In this document: positions 16,560-27,807 of the stretch, in pieces
Numbering within the stretch: the stretch's first letter is position 1
How the letters are laid out: each line of letters begins with the position of its first letter
NCBI RefSeq assembly: GCF_023715615.1
Contig: NZ_JAMBOM010000009.1
Coordinates: 23,830 to 87,829 of the forward strand
Origin: Sporosarcina aquimarina
Lineage (GTDB): Bacteria; Bacillota; Bacilli; Bacillales_A; Planococcaceae
DNA length: 64,000 nucleotides
Direction: 5' to 3'
The notes under the pieces: generated by a model
Seen by the model: the letters and a program-made list of their open reading frames with translations, nothing else
Database searches by the model: none
What the model was told of the DNA's origin: nothing
Translations under genes and position numbers: made by a program

Positions 16560-17567
16560 ATGGAAAAGCAGTTAAACAGTCGAATCACTACCGAACAGCC
16601 GGCAGTTGCTGCTAGATTCAGTGCTGCCTACCGCAATCACCGGATTGGTCATGCTTATATTTTTGATGGCGAAAAAGGGATTGGGAAACAAGACGCTGCA
16701 TTATACTTCGCCCAATTATTATTGTGTGAGCAACCAAACGATAATGTTCCATGTGGAACATGCAGCGCTTGTAAGCGCGTTGAATCAGGAAATCACCCGA
16801 ACATCTTAACGATTGAACCTGATGGTCAAGACATAAAAAAAGAACAAATGGCAGGATTACTCTCAGTTATGACGAAAAAGGGATATGAGAGTGGACGCCG
16901 TATTTATATGATAGGGCATGCTCATCGAATGAATACAGCCGCAGCCAATGCACTCCTCAAATTTTTAGAAGAACCCGAAGGGGATGTGACGGCAATATTG
17001 CTGACAGATGCCTATCATATGGTATTGCCTACAATTCAATCGAGATGTCAGCGTATCTCTTTCCTGCCACCACAGCGGGAACAGCTGTTGGAAACCTTGA
17101 AAGTTGAAGGGATTTCTCCATCACTTGCAGCTACGGTAACTTCACTTACTGCAGATTCAGCCCGTGCTACTGAACTGGCATTAGACGAGCAGTTTGTAAG
17201 TTTGCGAAAAACAGTGGTAAAATTAGTTCAAGCCATCGATCTGAATGTGACAGACGCATTATTACTCATCCAGTCTGAATGGGCGCCATTCTTAAAAGAA
17301 AAAGTAGATACCGAGATGGGACTGGACTTGCTTCTGTACATGTACCGTGATATTGTGGCGAAGAAAGCGGGACTGTCTGCAACACCCGCATACCCGGATT
17401 TAGATGAATTCATAACAAGTTTAGCAATGAAAATGACTTATGATCAGTTGTCCACAATCTTGGAATCAGTTTTGCAGGCAAAAAAGCAATTGCATCGCAA
17501 TATGCACCGAACGCTTTTAATGGAGCAATTGGTGCTCAGTATGCAGGAGGGGTTATTCGTTGTATAA
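16560..17567 (+). CDS. holB: DNA polymerase III subunit delta'
   Basis: A 335-residue AAA+ clamp-loader subunit. It has a P-loop-like segment (FDGEKGIGKQDAALYFA), zinc-module cysteines PCGTCSACKRV (~60-70), DAY-type sensor 1 ILLTDAYHMVLPTIQSRCQ including the SRC arginine motif, and NALLKFLEEPEG. The GIGKQ loop replaces the active GTGKT, in keeping with delta' not hydrolysing ATP. AAAGGGGGGG precedes the ATG. Its end overlaps ricT by 8 bases. Confidence 0.96.
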   Translation: MEKQLNSRITTEQPAVAARFSAAYRNHRIGHAYIFDGEKGIGKQDAALYFAQLLLCEQPNDNVPCGTCSACKRVESGNHPNILTIEPDGQDIKKEQMAGLLSVMTKKGYESGRRIYMIGHAHRMNTAAANALLKFLEEPEGDVTAILLTDAYHMVLPTIQSRCQRISFLPPQREQLLETLKVEGISPSLAATVTSLTADSARATELALDEQFVSLRKTVVKLVQAIDLNVTDALLLIQSEWAPFLKEKVDTEMGLDLLLYMYRDIVAKKAGLSATPAYPDLDEFITSLAMKMTYDQLSTILESVLQAKKQLHRNMHRTLLMEQLVLSMQEGLFVV

Positions 17568-18378
17568 CGTTGCAGGAATCCGCTTTAAAAAAGCGGGTAA
17601 AATACATTATTTTGACCCAATGGACTATGACTTGAAAGTCGATGATTATGTAATCGTCGAATCTGCGCGTGGTACAGAGTATGGGAAAGTGGTTAGCATG
17701 ATGGTGGATATGGATGGTTCAGACTTAGTTCTGCCTTTAAAGAAAGTGATTCGTCCTGCTAGCAAAGAAGATAAGGATAAAGTGGAAGAAAACCAAGTGG
17801 ATGCTCAAAAAGCATTTACTACATGTGTCTCTAAAATCCAAGAGCACAAACTTGATATGAAACTTGTCGATGTGGAATATACATTTGATCGGAATAAAGT
17901 GATTTTCTATTTTACAGCTGAAGGTCGAGTCGATTTCAGAAACTTGGTGAAGGACCTAGCTTCTATCTTCAGAACTCGAATTGAGCTACGTCAAATCGGT
18001 GTAAGAGATGAAGCTAAAATGCTTGGCGGAATTGGTCCTTGTGGCCGAATGCTTTGCTGTTCTACTTTTCTCGGAGATTTCGAACCGGTTTCTATTAAAA
18101 TGGCAAAAGATCAAAATTTATCATTAAATCCTTCAAAGATTTCAGGGTTATGTGGAAGATTGATGTGCTGTTTAAAATATGAAAATGACGAGTACGAGCA
18201 AGCTAAAGCACTCATGCCTGATATTGGTGCACGTATTGAGACGCCAGATGGCTCAGGGAAGGTTGTCGGTCTAAATTTACTGGAGCGTTTGCTGAAAGTG
18301 AAGTTAACCGACCAAGACCAAACACTTGAATATGCTTGGGAAGAACTGTCGAAGAAGACGGGACAGCCCGTCAATTGA
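17560..18378 (+). CDS. ricT: RicT (YaaT), PSP1-domain protein of the Y-complex
   Basis: A 272-residue protein starting at TTG 17560 with AGGAGGGG just upstream; MYNVAGIRFKKAGKIHYFDP aligns with B. subtilis YaaT. The conserved cysteines that bind Fe-S clusters are present in GPCGRMLCCSTFLGDF (~162-177) and CGRLMCCLKYE (~198-208). RicT acts with RicA (YmcA) and RicF (YlbF) to aid RNase Y cleavage and affects Spo0A phosphorylation. It overlaps holB by 8 bases, as in B. subtilis. Confidence 0.97.
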   Translation: MYNVAGIRFKKAGKIHYFDPMDYDLKVDDYVIVESARGTEYGKVVSMMVDMDGSDLVLPLKKVIRPASKEDKDKVEENQVDAQKAFTTCVSKIQEHKLDMKLVDVEYTFDRNKVIFYFTAEGRVDFRNLVKDLASIFRTRIELRQIGVRDEAKMLGGIGPCGRMLCCSTFLGDFEPVSIKMAKDQNLSLNPSKISGLCGRLMCCLKYENDEYEQAKALMPDIGARIETPDGSGKVVGLNLLERLLKVKLTDQDQTLEYAWEELSKKTGQPVN

Positions 18379-18399
18379 TGAAGTGATGAGGTGATAAAG

Positions 18400-18753
18400 T
18401 TGAAAGAAGGGAACTTTCTCGATAAGGTAATCGAATACGAACAACAACTTGACTCTATGCACAAGCAATTCCGTGAAATCATCGGTTTTGTTGCTAAGAT
18501 GACGGAAGAAAACCATTCACTTCAACTTGAGAATCATCATCTGCGCGCACGTCTAGACGAGTTGGATCAACAAGCTGCTACTGACAAAAAAAACGCAGAA
18601 CGTTCGCAACGGGCAGACGTTGGCGAAGGTGTAGACAATTTGGCTCGTATTTATAATGAGGGATTCCACGTATGCAATGTCCATTATGGAAGCACACGTA
18701 AAGGTGAGGATTGCCTGTTTTGTCTCTCGTTTCTAAGTAAACAAAATTTGTGA
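18400..18753 (+). CDS. yabA: YabA, DNA replication initiation control protein
   Basis: A 117-residue protein that binds DnaA and DnaN and limits re-initiation. The N-terminal coiled coil ([26 protein letters not shown]) leads to the zinc domain [20 protein letters not shown], with the expected His/Cys ligands. TTG 18400 has GAGGTGAT spaced suitably; GTG at 18391 is the alternative start and would add three residues. It follows ricT by 21 bases. Confidence 0.95.
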   Translation: MKEGNFLDKVIEYEQQLDSMHKQFREIIGFVAKMTEENHSLQLENHHLRARLDELDQQAATDKKNAERSQRADVGEGVDNLARIYNEGFHVCNVHYGSTRKGEDCLFCLSFLSKQNL

Positions 18754-18758
18754 ATTTT

Positions 18759-18794
18759 AGCCGATCCCTATTTCTATCTAGGTGTCGGTTTTTC
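18759..18794 (+). terminator. Terminator after yabA
   Basis: AGCCGATCCCTA and TAGGTGTCGGTT pair with a 2-base mismatch, followed by TTTTC. Confidence 0.7.
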
Positions 18795-18834
18795 TATATC
18801 ATGGAGTTACTATATTTTTTAAAAGGAGTATCCG

Positions 18835-19587
18835 ATGGAACCAATTGAATTACGAGGTGACGAACGCCTCGATTACTTACTTGCGGAAGACTTGAGAATT
18901 ATCCAGAGTCCATCTGTTTTTTCGTTTTCACTAGATGCTGTACTGCTAGCCCGTTTTGCTTATATGCCCATTAGACGCGGTAAAATTGTAGATTTGTGCG
19001 CAGGTAATGGCGCAATTCCATTGTTTTTAAGTGCACGCACCTCAGCAGATATTATAGCGGTGGAGTTGCAAGAACAACTAGCGGATATGGCAAGTCGTAG
19101 TATCGCTTATAATCAGCTGAATGAGCAGATTACAATGCGATGTGACGACGTCATTGGTATTGCCTCCAAGATTGGGTTTGATCAATATGATGTAGTGACC
19201 TGTAATCCACCGTACTTTAAAGCGTATGAGCATAGTGAACAAAATCAAAAAGAACCGCTGACCATTGCTCGACACGAAGTAAAACTGACTCTAGATCAAG
19301 CGGTTCGTTCTGCAAGTGAATTACTTAAGCAAGGTGGGAAGGCGGCCTTTGTCCATCGTCCAGGGAGATTGCTAGATATTATCACTTCGATGAGAGCGAA
19401 TCGGCTGGAGCCGAAGCGTATTCAATTTGTATATCCGAAAGAAGGGAAGGAAGCGAATACGCTACTAATCGAAGCAACGAAAGATGGAAAGCCAGATTTG
19501 AAGATCCTTCCGCCGCTATATGTTTATCAACAAGACGGTACGTATACTGAAGAAGTGAGGAAATTGTTGTATGGAACAGAAGCATAA
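18835..19587 (+). CDS. trmN6: tRNA1(Val) (adenine37-N6)-methyltransferase (YabB)
   Basis: A 250-residue SAM-dependent methyltransferase. The SAM loop [15 protein letters not shown] (~50-64), acidic IIAVELQEQ, and the catalytic NPPYFK motif (~122-127) of N6-adenine methyltransferases are visible. AAAAGGAG precedes the ATG. It overlaps yazA by 17 bases; trmN6-yazA-rsmI is a conserved operon. Confidence 0.93.
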   Translation: MEPIELRGDERLDYLLAEDLRIIQSPSVFSFSLDAVLLARFAYMPIRRGKIVDLCAGNGAIPLFLSARTSADIIAVELQEQLADMASRSIAYNQLNEQITMRCDDVIGIASKIGFDQYDVVTCNPPYFKAYEHSEQNQKEPLTIARHEVKLTLDQAVRSASELLKQGGKAAFVHRPGRLLDIITSMRANRLEPKRIQFVYPKEGKEANTLLIEATKDGKPDLKILPPLYVYQQDGTYTEEVRKLLYGTEA

Positions 19588-19846
19588 CCATAACCATCTG
19601 TTTTATGTACTTGAATGTAAGGATGGTTCCTATTACGGAGGATACACAACGGATATTAACCGTAGGGTTGCCATGCATAATTCAGGTAAAGGAGCAAAAT
19701 ATACGAGGGCAAGAAGGCCGGTTCGTTGTATTCATCACAAAAAGTTTGAAACGAAACGGGAAGCGATGCAAGCGGAGTATCGTTTCAAACAGTTGACGCG
19801 CCCCGCTAAAGAACGGTATTTGGAACAAGAGGAGGCAGGACAATGA
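19571..19846 (+). CDS. yazA: GIY-YIG nuclease-superfamily protein YazA
   Basis: A 91-residue protein of the YhbQ/UPF0213 group. [27 protein letters not shown] (in two motifs, ~11-37) gives the GIY-YIG-like YVL...YYGGYT core with the arginine in [12 protein letters not shown] and EYRFKQLTR complete the family signature. It is intercalated by overlaps with trmN6 and rsmI. The role in vivo is unclear. Confidence 0.93.
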   Translation: MEQKHNHNHLFYVLECKDGSYYGGYTTDINRRVAMHNSGKGAKYTRARRPVRCIHHKKFETKREAMQAEYRFKQLTRPAKERYLEQEEAGQ

Positions 19847-20715
19847 TCACGCAAAAAAGTGCGGAATATGAGAAGGGTGTGCTGTATTTAGTTGGTACAC
19901 CCATTGGGAATTTGGAAGATATGAGTTATCGTGCAATTCGCATTTTAAAAGAAGCCGACATGATTGCGGCAGAAGATACTAGAAATACTGTGAAGTTATC
20001 CAATCACTTTGAAATTGACACGCCTTTTATGAGTTACCATGAGCACAACCTAGAGGTGGGAGGGAGAAAAATTTTAGAGTTGTTGGCAGAAGGTAAAACC
20101 GTTGCACTCGTGAGTGATGCAGGGATGCCTTGTATTTCAGATCCAGGTGCCGATATTGCAGAAAAAGCAATCTCAGAGGGTTATCCAGTCGTTCCTATAC
20201 CTGGACCAAATGCGGCCATTAGCGCATTAGTTGCGTCGGGTATTCCTGCACAGCCCTTCTTGTTTTTTGGTTTTTTAGACAGACAGAAGAAAAAGCGCCG
20301 TATTCAGTTGGAAGCATTACAGAACCGACAAGAGACGATACTCTTTTACGAAGCACCTCATCGACTGAAAGATACGTTGCGTGCTTTGAAAGAACAGTTT
20401 GGTCCGAATCGACGTATTACACTTGCGAGAGAACTAACAAAACGGTATGAGGAATTTGTTAGGGGGACAATTGAAGAGGCACTTAACTGGGCAGAAACAA
20501 CAGAGATTCGCGGAGAGTTTTGTTTAGTCGTAGAAGGTACAGATGAGATGAAATCAGAAACTGAGATAGTATGGTGGAACGCTCTAACTCCTGTTGAACA
20601 CGTTGAACAATTGATCGAACAAAAAGGATATACATCAAAAGAGGCAATACGAGAAACCGCAGCCGATCGGGGTGTGACGAAACGGGAAATTTATCAGGCA
20701 TATCACGTTGAATAA
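19843..20715 (+). CDS. rsmI: 16S rRNA (cytidine1402-2'-O)-methyltransferase
   Basis: A 290-residue tetrapyrrole-methylase-fold enzyme. [18 protein letters not shown] (~11-28), [21 protein letters not shown] (~92-104) and [16 protein letters not shown] (~118-133) are the RsmI blocks, and [11 protein letters not shown] follows. The ATG overlaps the yazA stop in ATGA. Confidence 0.97.
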   Translation: MITQKSAEYEKGVLYLVGTPIGNLEDMSYRAIRILKEADMIAAEDTRNTVKLSNHFEIDTPFMSYHEHNLEVGGRKILELLAEGKTVALVSDAGMPCISDPGADIAEKAISEGYPVVPIPGPNAAISALVASGIPAQPFLFFGFLDRQKKKRRIQLEALQNRQETILFYEAPHRLKDTLRALKEQFGPNRRITLARELTKRYEEFVRGTIEEALNWAETTEIRGEFCLVVEGTDEMKSETEIVWWNALTPVEHVEQLIEQKGYTSKEAIRETAADRGVTKREIYQAYHVE

Positions 20716-20718
20716 AAA

Positions 20719-20756
20719 ATAACACCTGTGCCTACTTGAATAGGCACAGATGTTAT
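20719..20756. terminator. Bidirectional terminator between rsmI and abrB
   Basis: ATAACACCTGTGCCTA and TAGGCACAGATGTTAT form a 16-bp stem with one mismatch. Convergent genes rsmI (+) and abrB (-) both end at it. Confidence 0.9.
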
Positions 20757-20774
20757 TGAAATAAAATCATTAAA

Positions 20775-21050
20775 TCAAGACATTTTGTCTTCGATTTCAG
20801 CAATTAGTTGCTTAGCACCTTCAGGACTAAGAATTAGTTTACCATCGATGAGTGTTAAATTGTCATCTGAAACTTCTCCAGTTACTGAACATGTCATGTT
20901 AGGCATGTATTTCTTCAAGATGATTTTATCGTCATCCACATAAATTTCTAGTGCGTCTTTTTGAGCTATGCCGAGTGTCCGACGTAATTCGATAGGGATA
21001 ACTACACGACCAAGTTCGTCGACCTTACGTACGATTCCAGTAGATTTCAT
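20775..21050 (-). CDS. abrB: Transition-state regulator AbrB
   Basis: A 91-residue DNA-binding protein. The swapped-hairpin N-terminal domain, MKSTGIVRKVDELGRVVIP followed by IELRRTLGI, is almost identical to B. subtilis AbrB, and the C-terminal multimerisation domain carries the single conserved Cys in NMTCSVTGEV. ATG 21050 has GGAGG 9 bases upstream; an upstream in-frame ATG at 21098 would add 16 unsupported residues. AbrB represses post-exponential genes, in Bacillus including spoVG, a homologue of which lies in this window. Confidence 0.96.
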   Translation of the reverse strand: MKSTGIVRKVDELGRVVIPIELRRTLGIAQKDALEIYVDDDKIILKKYMPNMTCSVTGEVSDDNLTLIDGKLILSPEGAKQLIAEIEDKMS

Positions 21051-21118
21051 ATCAGGTTTCCTCCTAAAGTAAAATGGTGATTCGTCAGATTTCGACATTT
21101 TTCTCTTGTCTGTCTATT

Positions 21119-21147
21119 ATCATACCAAGTCTTCCAATTAACGTCAA
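21119..21147 (-). promoter_or_regulatory. abrB: Promoter of abrB
   Basis: Reverse strand: TTGACG, a 17-base spacer, TATGAT, about 70 bases upstream of the abrB start. Confidence 0.88.
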
Positions 21148-21277
21148 TAGCGAAGGCTATAAACTATTTAATGAATAATAGATACATAAAAAACACACAT
21201 AAATGTGAATCAAAGTTGCAGATTTAGAACATACTAGAGATAATTTTATAATAAATTTTTATAAAAATAAAAATAGG

Positions 21278-21306
21278 TTGACTTTGTCGGTTCTTGTGAT
21301 TATAGT
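21278..21306 (+). promoter_or_regulatory. Promoter of the met transport operon
   Basis: TTGACT (21278-21283), a 17-base spacer and TATAGT (21301-21306), about 40 bases ahead of the riboswitch. Confidence 0.85.
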
Positions 21307-21346
21307 AGATAATAATTCTTGCACAATCGAATAGCAATACATCACT

Positions 21347-21459
21347 TTCTTATCCAGAGAGATCGAGGGGCAGGCCCTATGACATCTCGGCAGCGGGTTC
21401 ATTACACATGAACACTGTGCCAATTCCTGCAAATGCTTTATGCATTTGGAAGATGAGAA
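21347..21459 (+). ncRNA. SAM-I riboswitch (S-box)
   Basis: The aptamer has P1 strands TTCTTATC (21347-21354) and GATGAGAA (21452-21459), the core AGAGAGATCGAGGG, the SAM-binding GGCCCTATGACATC block, CGGCAGC, and GTGCCAATTCCTGCA followed by GGAAGATGAGA, all hallmark S-box elements. It is followed by a full-length terminator, so high SAM should end transcription before metN. This fits control of methionine uptake by the end product. Confidence 0.97.
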
Positions 21460-21483
21460 CGGAGATGGTTTCATAGTATATTG

Positions 21484-21529
21484 AAGCCCTCTTTTTTCTC
21501 GTTTCCACGAGAAGAAAGAGGGCTTTTTT
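21484..21529 (+). terminator. Riboswitch expression-platform terminator
   Basis: AAGCCCTCTTTTTTCTCGT and ACGAGAAGAAAGAGGGCTT form a ~19-bp stem followed by a T-run. Confidence 0.93.
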
Positions 21530-21605
21530 CGTTCAAGCAAAAGAAAGTTCGATGACTGCGCTCATTGCTGCACAGAATCAATACAGTAAGAAAAGGAGGG
21601 CCAGC

Positions 21606-22631
21606 ATGATTGAATTTAAACAGGCGGTTAAGACATTTCGACTAGGTAAGCGTGAAGTGACAGCAGTTAATGACGTGAGTTTGTCCGTTGCACAAGGAGA
21701 GATCTTCGGGATTATTGGGTTTAGTGGTGCAGGGAAAAGTACATTGCTTCGACTCGTTAATATGCTGGAGCGACCAACCACGGGTTCTATTCAAGTACAA
21801 GGAGTAGACCTAGCAACACTTTCTCAAAAAGATTTAAGGAAGCTGCGGCGCCGAATTGGGATGATTTTTCAAAACTTTAATTTGTTTTCATCGAGAACGG
21901 TTGCTGGAAATGTTGCGTATCCTTTAAAGCTTGCAGGAGGGGCAAAAAAAGAAGTCACTGCACGAGTAGCAGAACTATTGGAGTTTGTTGGACTATCTGA
22001 TAAAGCGAATGATTACCCTGAACAACTTTCCGGTGGACAAAAACAGCGGGTTGGTATCGCAAGAGCACTCGCTACATCACCTGATATATTAATTTGCGAT
22101 GAAGCAACGTCAGCATTAGACCCAGACACAACAGCTGATATCCTTCGACTTCTGAAAAAAGTGAACAAGGAATTAGGGATTACAATTTTGCTGATTACAC
22201 ACGAGATGCACGTTATTCAAGAAATATGCGATCGTGTCGCAGTAATGGAAGATGGAGAAGTGATTGAATCAGGGTCTGTCTTTGACACGTTTACAAATCC
22301 ACAACATCCAACGACAAAGCGTTTCATCCAGTCAGTACAACAGGATCGACCTTCAAATGCATTGCTTAAAGAGTGGCGTGCAAAGGGAGGGAAAAAATTG
22401 TATCGCGTGATCTTTAAAGGTGAAGTAGCTAGTGATCCAGTTCTCTCAAGGCTAACGCAAGAATTTGGAGTGAATTTCAATATTGTATATGGTTCCATCC
22501 GTGAACTGCAGGAGAAGTTTTTTGGAAATTTGTTAGTTTCATTTGATGGTGATGAACATTCTGTAAACCTACTGATTGCAGCATTGAAAGAAACCGTAGA
22601 GATCGAGGAGGTTGCTGTTCATGAAGGTTGA
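21606..22631 (+). CDS. metN: Methionine ABC transporter, ATP-binding protein
   Basis: A 341-residue ABC ATPase. Walker A GFSGAGKST (~38-46), signature LSGGQKQRVGIARAL (~140-154), Walker B ILICDEATSALD (~161-172) and H-loop LLITHEMH are present. The C-terminal ~75 residues are the NIL/ferredoxin-like methionine-sensing domain (LYRVIFKGEVASDPVLSRL). ATG 21606 has AAAAGGAGGG upstream. It overlaps metP by 11 bases. Confidence 0.96.
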   Translation: MIEFKQAVKTFRLGKREVTAVNDVSLSVAQGEIFGIIGFSGAGKSTLLRLVNMLERPTTGSIQVQGVDLATLSQKDLRKLRRRIGMIFQNFNLFSSRTVAGNVAYPLKLAGGAKKEVTARVAELLEFVGLSDKANDYPEQLSGGQKQRVGIARALATSPDILICDEATSALDPDTTADILRLLKKVNKELGITILLITHEMHVIQEICDRVAVMEDGEVIESGSVFDTFTNPQHPTTKRFIQSVQQDRPSNALLKEWRAKGGKKLYRVIFKGEVASDPVLSRLTQEFGVNFNIVYGSIRELQEKFFGNLLVSFDGDEHSVNLLIAALKETVEIEEVAVHEG

Positions 22632-23283
22632 TTGGACAACATTTTGGCCAAGAATTGTAGAGTCAACAGGTGAAACGGTTCTCATGGTCATCGCAACGCT
22701 CATCTTTGGCTCGATTTTAGGAATAAGTATCGGTTTACTGCTTTACGTAACTAGAAAAGGGAACATTTTAGAAAAGCAATGGGTGTTTCAAACATTGAAT
22801 ATCCTTATCAATATCATTCGCCCGATACCCTTCATCATATTCCTTGTTGCACTAAGTCCTATTACAAGGGCTGTAGTAGGTTCCACAATCGGAACATGGG
22901 CGGCTATCTTTCCAATGACGATTGCAGCCTCTTTTGGAATCGCTAGAATTGTGGAAAACAACTTGGTAGGTATAGATCCTGGAGTTGTGGAAGCTGCTAA
23001 AGCGATGGGGGCAAGCCCTTTTCAAATCATTTTTACAGTTCTAATACCAGAGGCTCTCGGTCCTCTAATTCTTGGTTTAACATTTGTAACAATTAGTTTA
23101 ATCGACTTCTCGGCAATGGCAGGTACTGTTGGCGGAGGAGGATTGGGACATGTAGCGATGACATACGGATATCAGCGTTTCGATGGCAGTGTCATGCTGG
23201 TTACGGTAGTCATTCTAATTGTTCTGGTCCAGGTGGCACAGTGGTTAGGAAATACGCTATCACGGAAGGTTATGAGACGTTAG
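22621..23283 (+). CDS. metP: Methionine ABC transporter, permease
   Basis: A 220-residue permease with five likely membrane segments and the MetI-type EAA loop VEAAKAMGASPFQIIFTVLIPEAL (~121-144). IRPIPFIIFLVALSP and TVGGGGLGHVAMTYGYQRFD are family motifs. GAGGAGG sits 9 bases before ATG 22621 inside metN. It is the membrane channel of the MetNPQ importer. Confidence 0.96.
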   Translation: MKVDWTTFWPRIVESTGETVLMVIATLIFGSILGISIGLLLYVTRKGNILEKQWVFQTLNILINIIRPIPFIIFLVALSPITRAVVGSTIGTWAAIFPMTIAASFGIARIVENNLVGIDPGVVEAAKAMGASPFQIIFTVLIPEALGPLILGLTFVTISLIDFSAMAGTVGGGGLGHVAMTYGYQRFDGSVMLVTVVILIVLVQVAQWLGNTLSRKVMRR

Positions 23284-23319
23284 TTTTTGATCAGACACAT
23301 ACTTGGGGGAGATTATAAT

Positions 23320-24177
23320 ATGAAAAAAGCAATTATCTACTTAGGAACTGTCTTACTTCTATTAACATTAGGAGCTTGCAGCCAAAAAACATCAGGACAA
23401 GAAAAAGACTCAAATGTAGTAAAAATCGGTGTGACGGGATCAGATGGTGAAGTTTGGCCGATTCTTAAAGAGAAAGCTAAAGCTGAAGGAATTGAAATTA
23501 AACTCATCGAGTTTGCCGATTACACATTACCGAACCAGGCTTTAGCAAATGGAGATATTGACCTAAACTCATTTCAACACATTGCATTTTTAAGTCAGTT
23601 CACAAAAGAAAATGATGCAGACTTAACACCAATTGGAACAACAATCATTGCACCCATGGGGGTTTACTCAGAAAAGCTGAAGTCAATTGACGATATTGAA
23701 GATGGAGCACGTATCGCAATTCCGGATGATCCATCTAACCAAGCACGTGCTTTGAAATTACTAGAATCTGCAGGCCTGATAAAACTAGCTGATGATTTCG
23801 GATTGTTTGGAGATCCGTCGAAAATTGTCGAAAATCCGAAGAAACTCGACATTTATCCAATTGTAGCTCAACAAACTCCACGTGTACTGCCGGATGTTGC
23901 CGCTTCTGTCATTAATAATGGAGTCGCTGGGCAAGCAGGGTTTGATCCGGTAAAAGATCCAATCTATCTAGAAGACAGCGATGACGAAAATACATTGCCG
24001 TATGTAAATATCTTTGCAGCTAGGTCAGCAGATAAGAACAATGAAACCTATCAGCGAATTATTGAATTGTATCATGAAGAAGATGTGAAAAAAGCGGTGC
24101 AGGCAGATACAAATGGCGGTTCTGTCGTAGTTGATATTTCAAAGGAAGAGTTACTAAAAGTCTACAAAGGACTATAA
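23320..24177 (+). CDS. metQ: Methionine-binding lipoprotein
   Basis: A 285-residue NlpA-family lipoprotein. The signal peptide ends in lipobox LGAC (Cys ~20). KIGVTGSDGEVWPIL, GDIDLNSFQHIAFL and GTTIIAPMGVYSEKLKS are MetQ/NlpA signatures. ATG 23320 has GGGGGAG upstream. It delivers methionine to MetNP and lies 36 bases after metP under the same S-box. Confidence 0.96.
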   Translation: MKKAIIYLGTVLLLLTLGACSQKTSGQEKDSNVVKIGVTGSDGEVWPILKEKAKAEGIEIKLIEFADYTLPNQALANGDIDLNSFQHIAFLSQFTKENDADLTPIGTTIIAPMGVYSEKLKSIDDIEDGARIAIPDDPSNQARALKLLESAGLIKLADDFGLFGDPSKIVENPKKLDIYPIVAQQTPRVLPDVAASVINNGVAGQAGFDPVKDPIYLEDSDDENTLPYVNIFAARSADKNNETYQRIIELYHEEDVKKAVQADTNGGSVVVDISKEELLKVYKGL

Positions 24178-24192
24178 GGGAGGAAAACTATT

Positions 24193-25392
24193 ATGAGCAC
24201 AATTACTTCTAATCGCGATGTTATTATAAATTCAATTGAATCTAACCGAGATCTATACATTCAAACGAGTCAAGAAATCCATGCCACACCTGAAATCGGC
24301 AACCAAGAATTCTTTGCTAGTGAGAAGCATGTCAAGCTATTAAAAGATGAAGGTTTTGAAGTTAAAACGGCGGTTGCTGGACATGAAACATCGTTTTACG
24401 CGGTGAAAGACAGCGGCATTCCAGGACCAGCAATCGCTTTTCTTGCCGAATACGATGCACTCCCAGGGTTAGGTCATGCGTGCGGACATAATATTATTGG
24501 TACTACCAGTGTAGCTGCTGGTATTGCTTTATCTAAAATAATTTCTGAGAGCGGAGGGCGTGTCGTTGTGTTGGGGACACCTGCAGAAGAAGGGGGGCCA
24601 AACGGCAGTGCAAAAGGAAGTTTTGTAAAACATGACTACTTAAAAGAGATTGACACAGCCTTAATGATTCACCCATCCGGTAAAACAGCATTGACGAGTG
24701 AGACGTTAGCTGTGGATCCGCTAGATTTCCATTTTTACGGAAAGCCTGCACATGCATCAGGTTCGCCTGAGAAAGGAATTAATGCATTAGACGCAGTCAT
24801 CCAACTTTTTAATGGAATAAACGCACTCCGTCAGCAGCTTCCACAGGATGTGAGAATACATGGGATCATTACACACGGCGGGGAAGCTCCTAATATTATT
24901 CCCGAATACGCATCAGCAAGATTTTTCATCCGTGCTGAGACTTGGTCAAAAACCGTAGAGACTTCAACTAAGGTTCGTGCGATAGCTGAAGGTGCAGCTC
25001 TTGCAACCGGGGCTGAAGTTCAAATTAAACGGTTCCAAAATGAAGTCAAAGACTTTGTATTGAACTCTGTATTAGACGGAATTTTACATGAGGAATTAGA
25101 AACAGTTGGTGAAGTTGTTCATACTGAAAAGAAAATCGGTAAGGGTTCTACAGATGCAGGAAATATTAGTTATGAAGTCCCCACAGCACATCCTTATATA
25201 AAGATCGGTCCTGATGACCTAATTGCCCACACGGATGAATTTAGGGAGGCTGCCAAATCACCTGTTGGAGATGAAGCACTCATTAAAGGTGCAAAGGTGT
25301 TGGCATCAACCGGATATAGACTGTTAACAGATGCTGAGCTTCTGCATCGTGTTAAGAAGGAATTCGAAAAAAGTTTGAAAGAAAAACAATAA
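24193..25392 (+). CDS. M20-family metallo-amidohydrolase
   Basis: A 399-residue M20D-like peptidase/deacylase. Metal ligands are visible in AEYDALPGLGHACGHNIIG (~79-97) and PAEEGGPNGSAKG (Glu pair, ~130), with KGSTDAGNISYEVPT and a terminal HTDEF histidine. A dimerisation insert (HFYGKPAHASGSPEKGINA) carries the bridging His. The gene follows metQ by 15 bases, with GGGAGG before ATG, and precedes a terminator, so it is in the S-box regulon. This suggests a sulfur substrate such as an N-acyl or dipeptide form of methionine or cysteine (inference). Confidence 0.88.
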   Translation: MSTITSNRDVIINSIESNRDLYIQTSQEIHATPEIGNQEFFASEKHVKLLKDEGFEVKTAVAGHETSFYAVKDSGIPGPAIAFLAEYDALPGLGHACGHNIIGTTSVAAGIALSKIISESGGRVVVLGTPAEEGGPNGSAKGSFVKHDYLKEIDTALMIHPSGKTALTSETLAVDPLDFHFYGKPAHASGSPEKGINALDAVIQLFNGINALRQQLPQDVRIHGIITHGGEAPNIIPEYASARFFIRAETWSKTVETSTKVRAIAEGAALATGAEVQIKRFQNEVKDFVLNSVLDGILHEELETVGEVVHTEKKIGKGSTDAGNISYEVPTAHPYIKIGPDDLIAHTDEFREAAKSPVGDEALIKGAKVLASTGYRLLTDAELLHRVKKEFEKSLKEKQ

Positions 25393-25436
25393 GGTCGCTC
25401 ATATAAAATTCGTTTGCTAAATTGTCCATAAACTAA

Positions 25437-25482
25437 CAAACAGCTTATTCTTCCTGATTCAGTGGAAGAATAAGCTGTTTTT
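25437..25482 (+). terminator. Terminator of the met operon
   Basis: AAACAGCTTATTCTTCC and GGAAGAATAAGCTGTTT form a 17-bp stem followed by T residues. Confidence 0.93.
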
Positions 25483-27684
<2,202 letters not shown>

Positions 27685-27688
27685 TATA

Positions 27689-27728
27689 GGACAGCGGCTT
27701 TCTTCGGAGAGCCGCTGTTGTCTTTTGT
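27689..27728 (+). terminator. Terminator after metS
   Basis: GGACAGCGGCTTTC, a TTCG loop and GAGAGCCGCTGTTGTC, then TTTTG. Confidence 0.85.
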
Positions 27729-27807
27729 TTGTAATCGTTTTGTAATGTAACTGCGATGTTTGTGTAAAGACAGGAAAGTACACTATAACTTATGTGAGGC
27801 GAATGAG

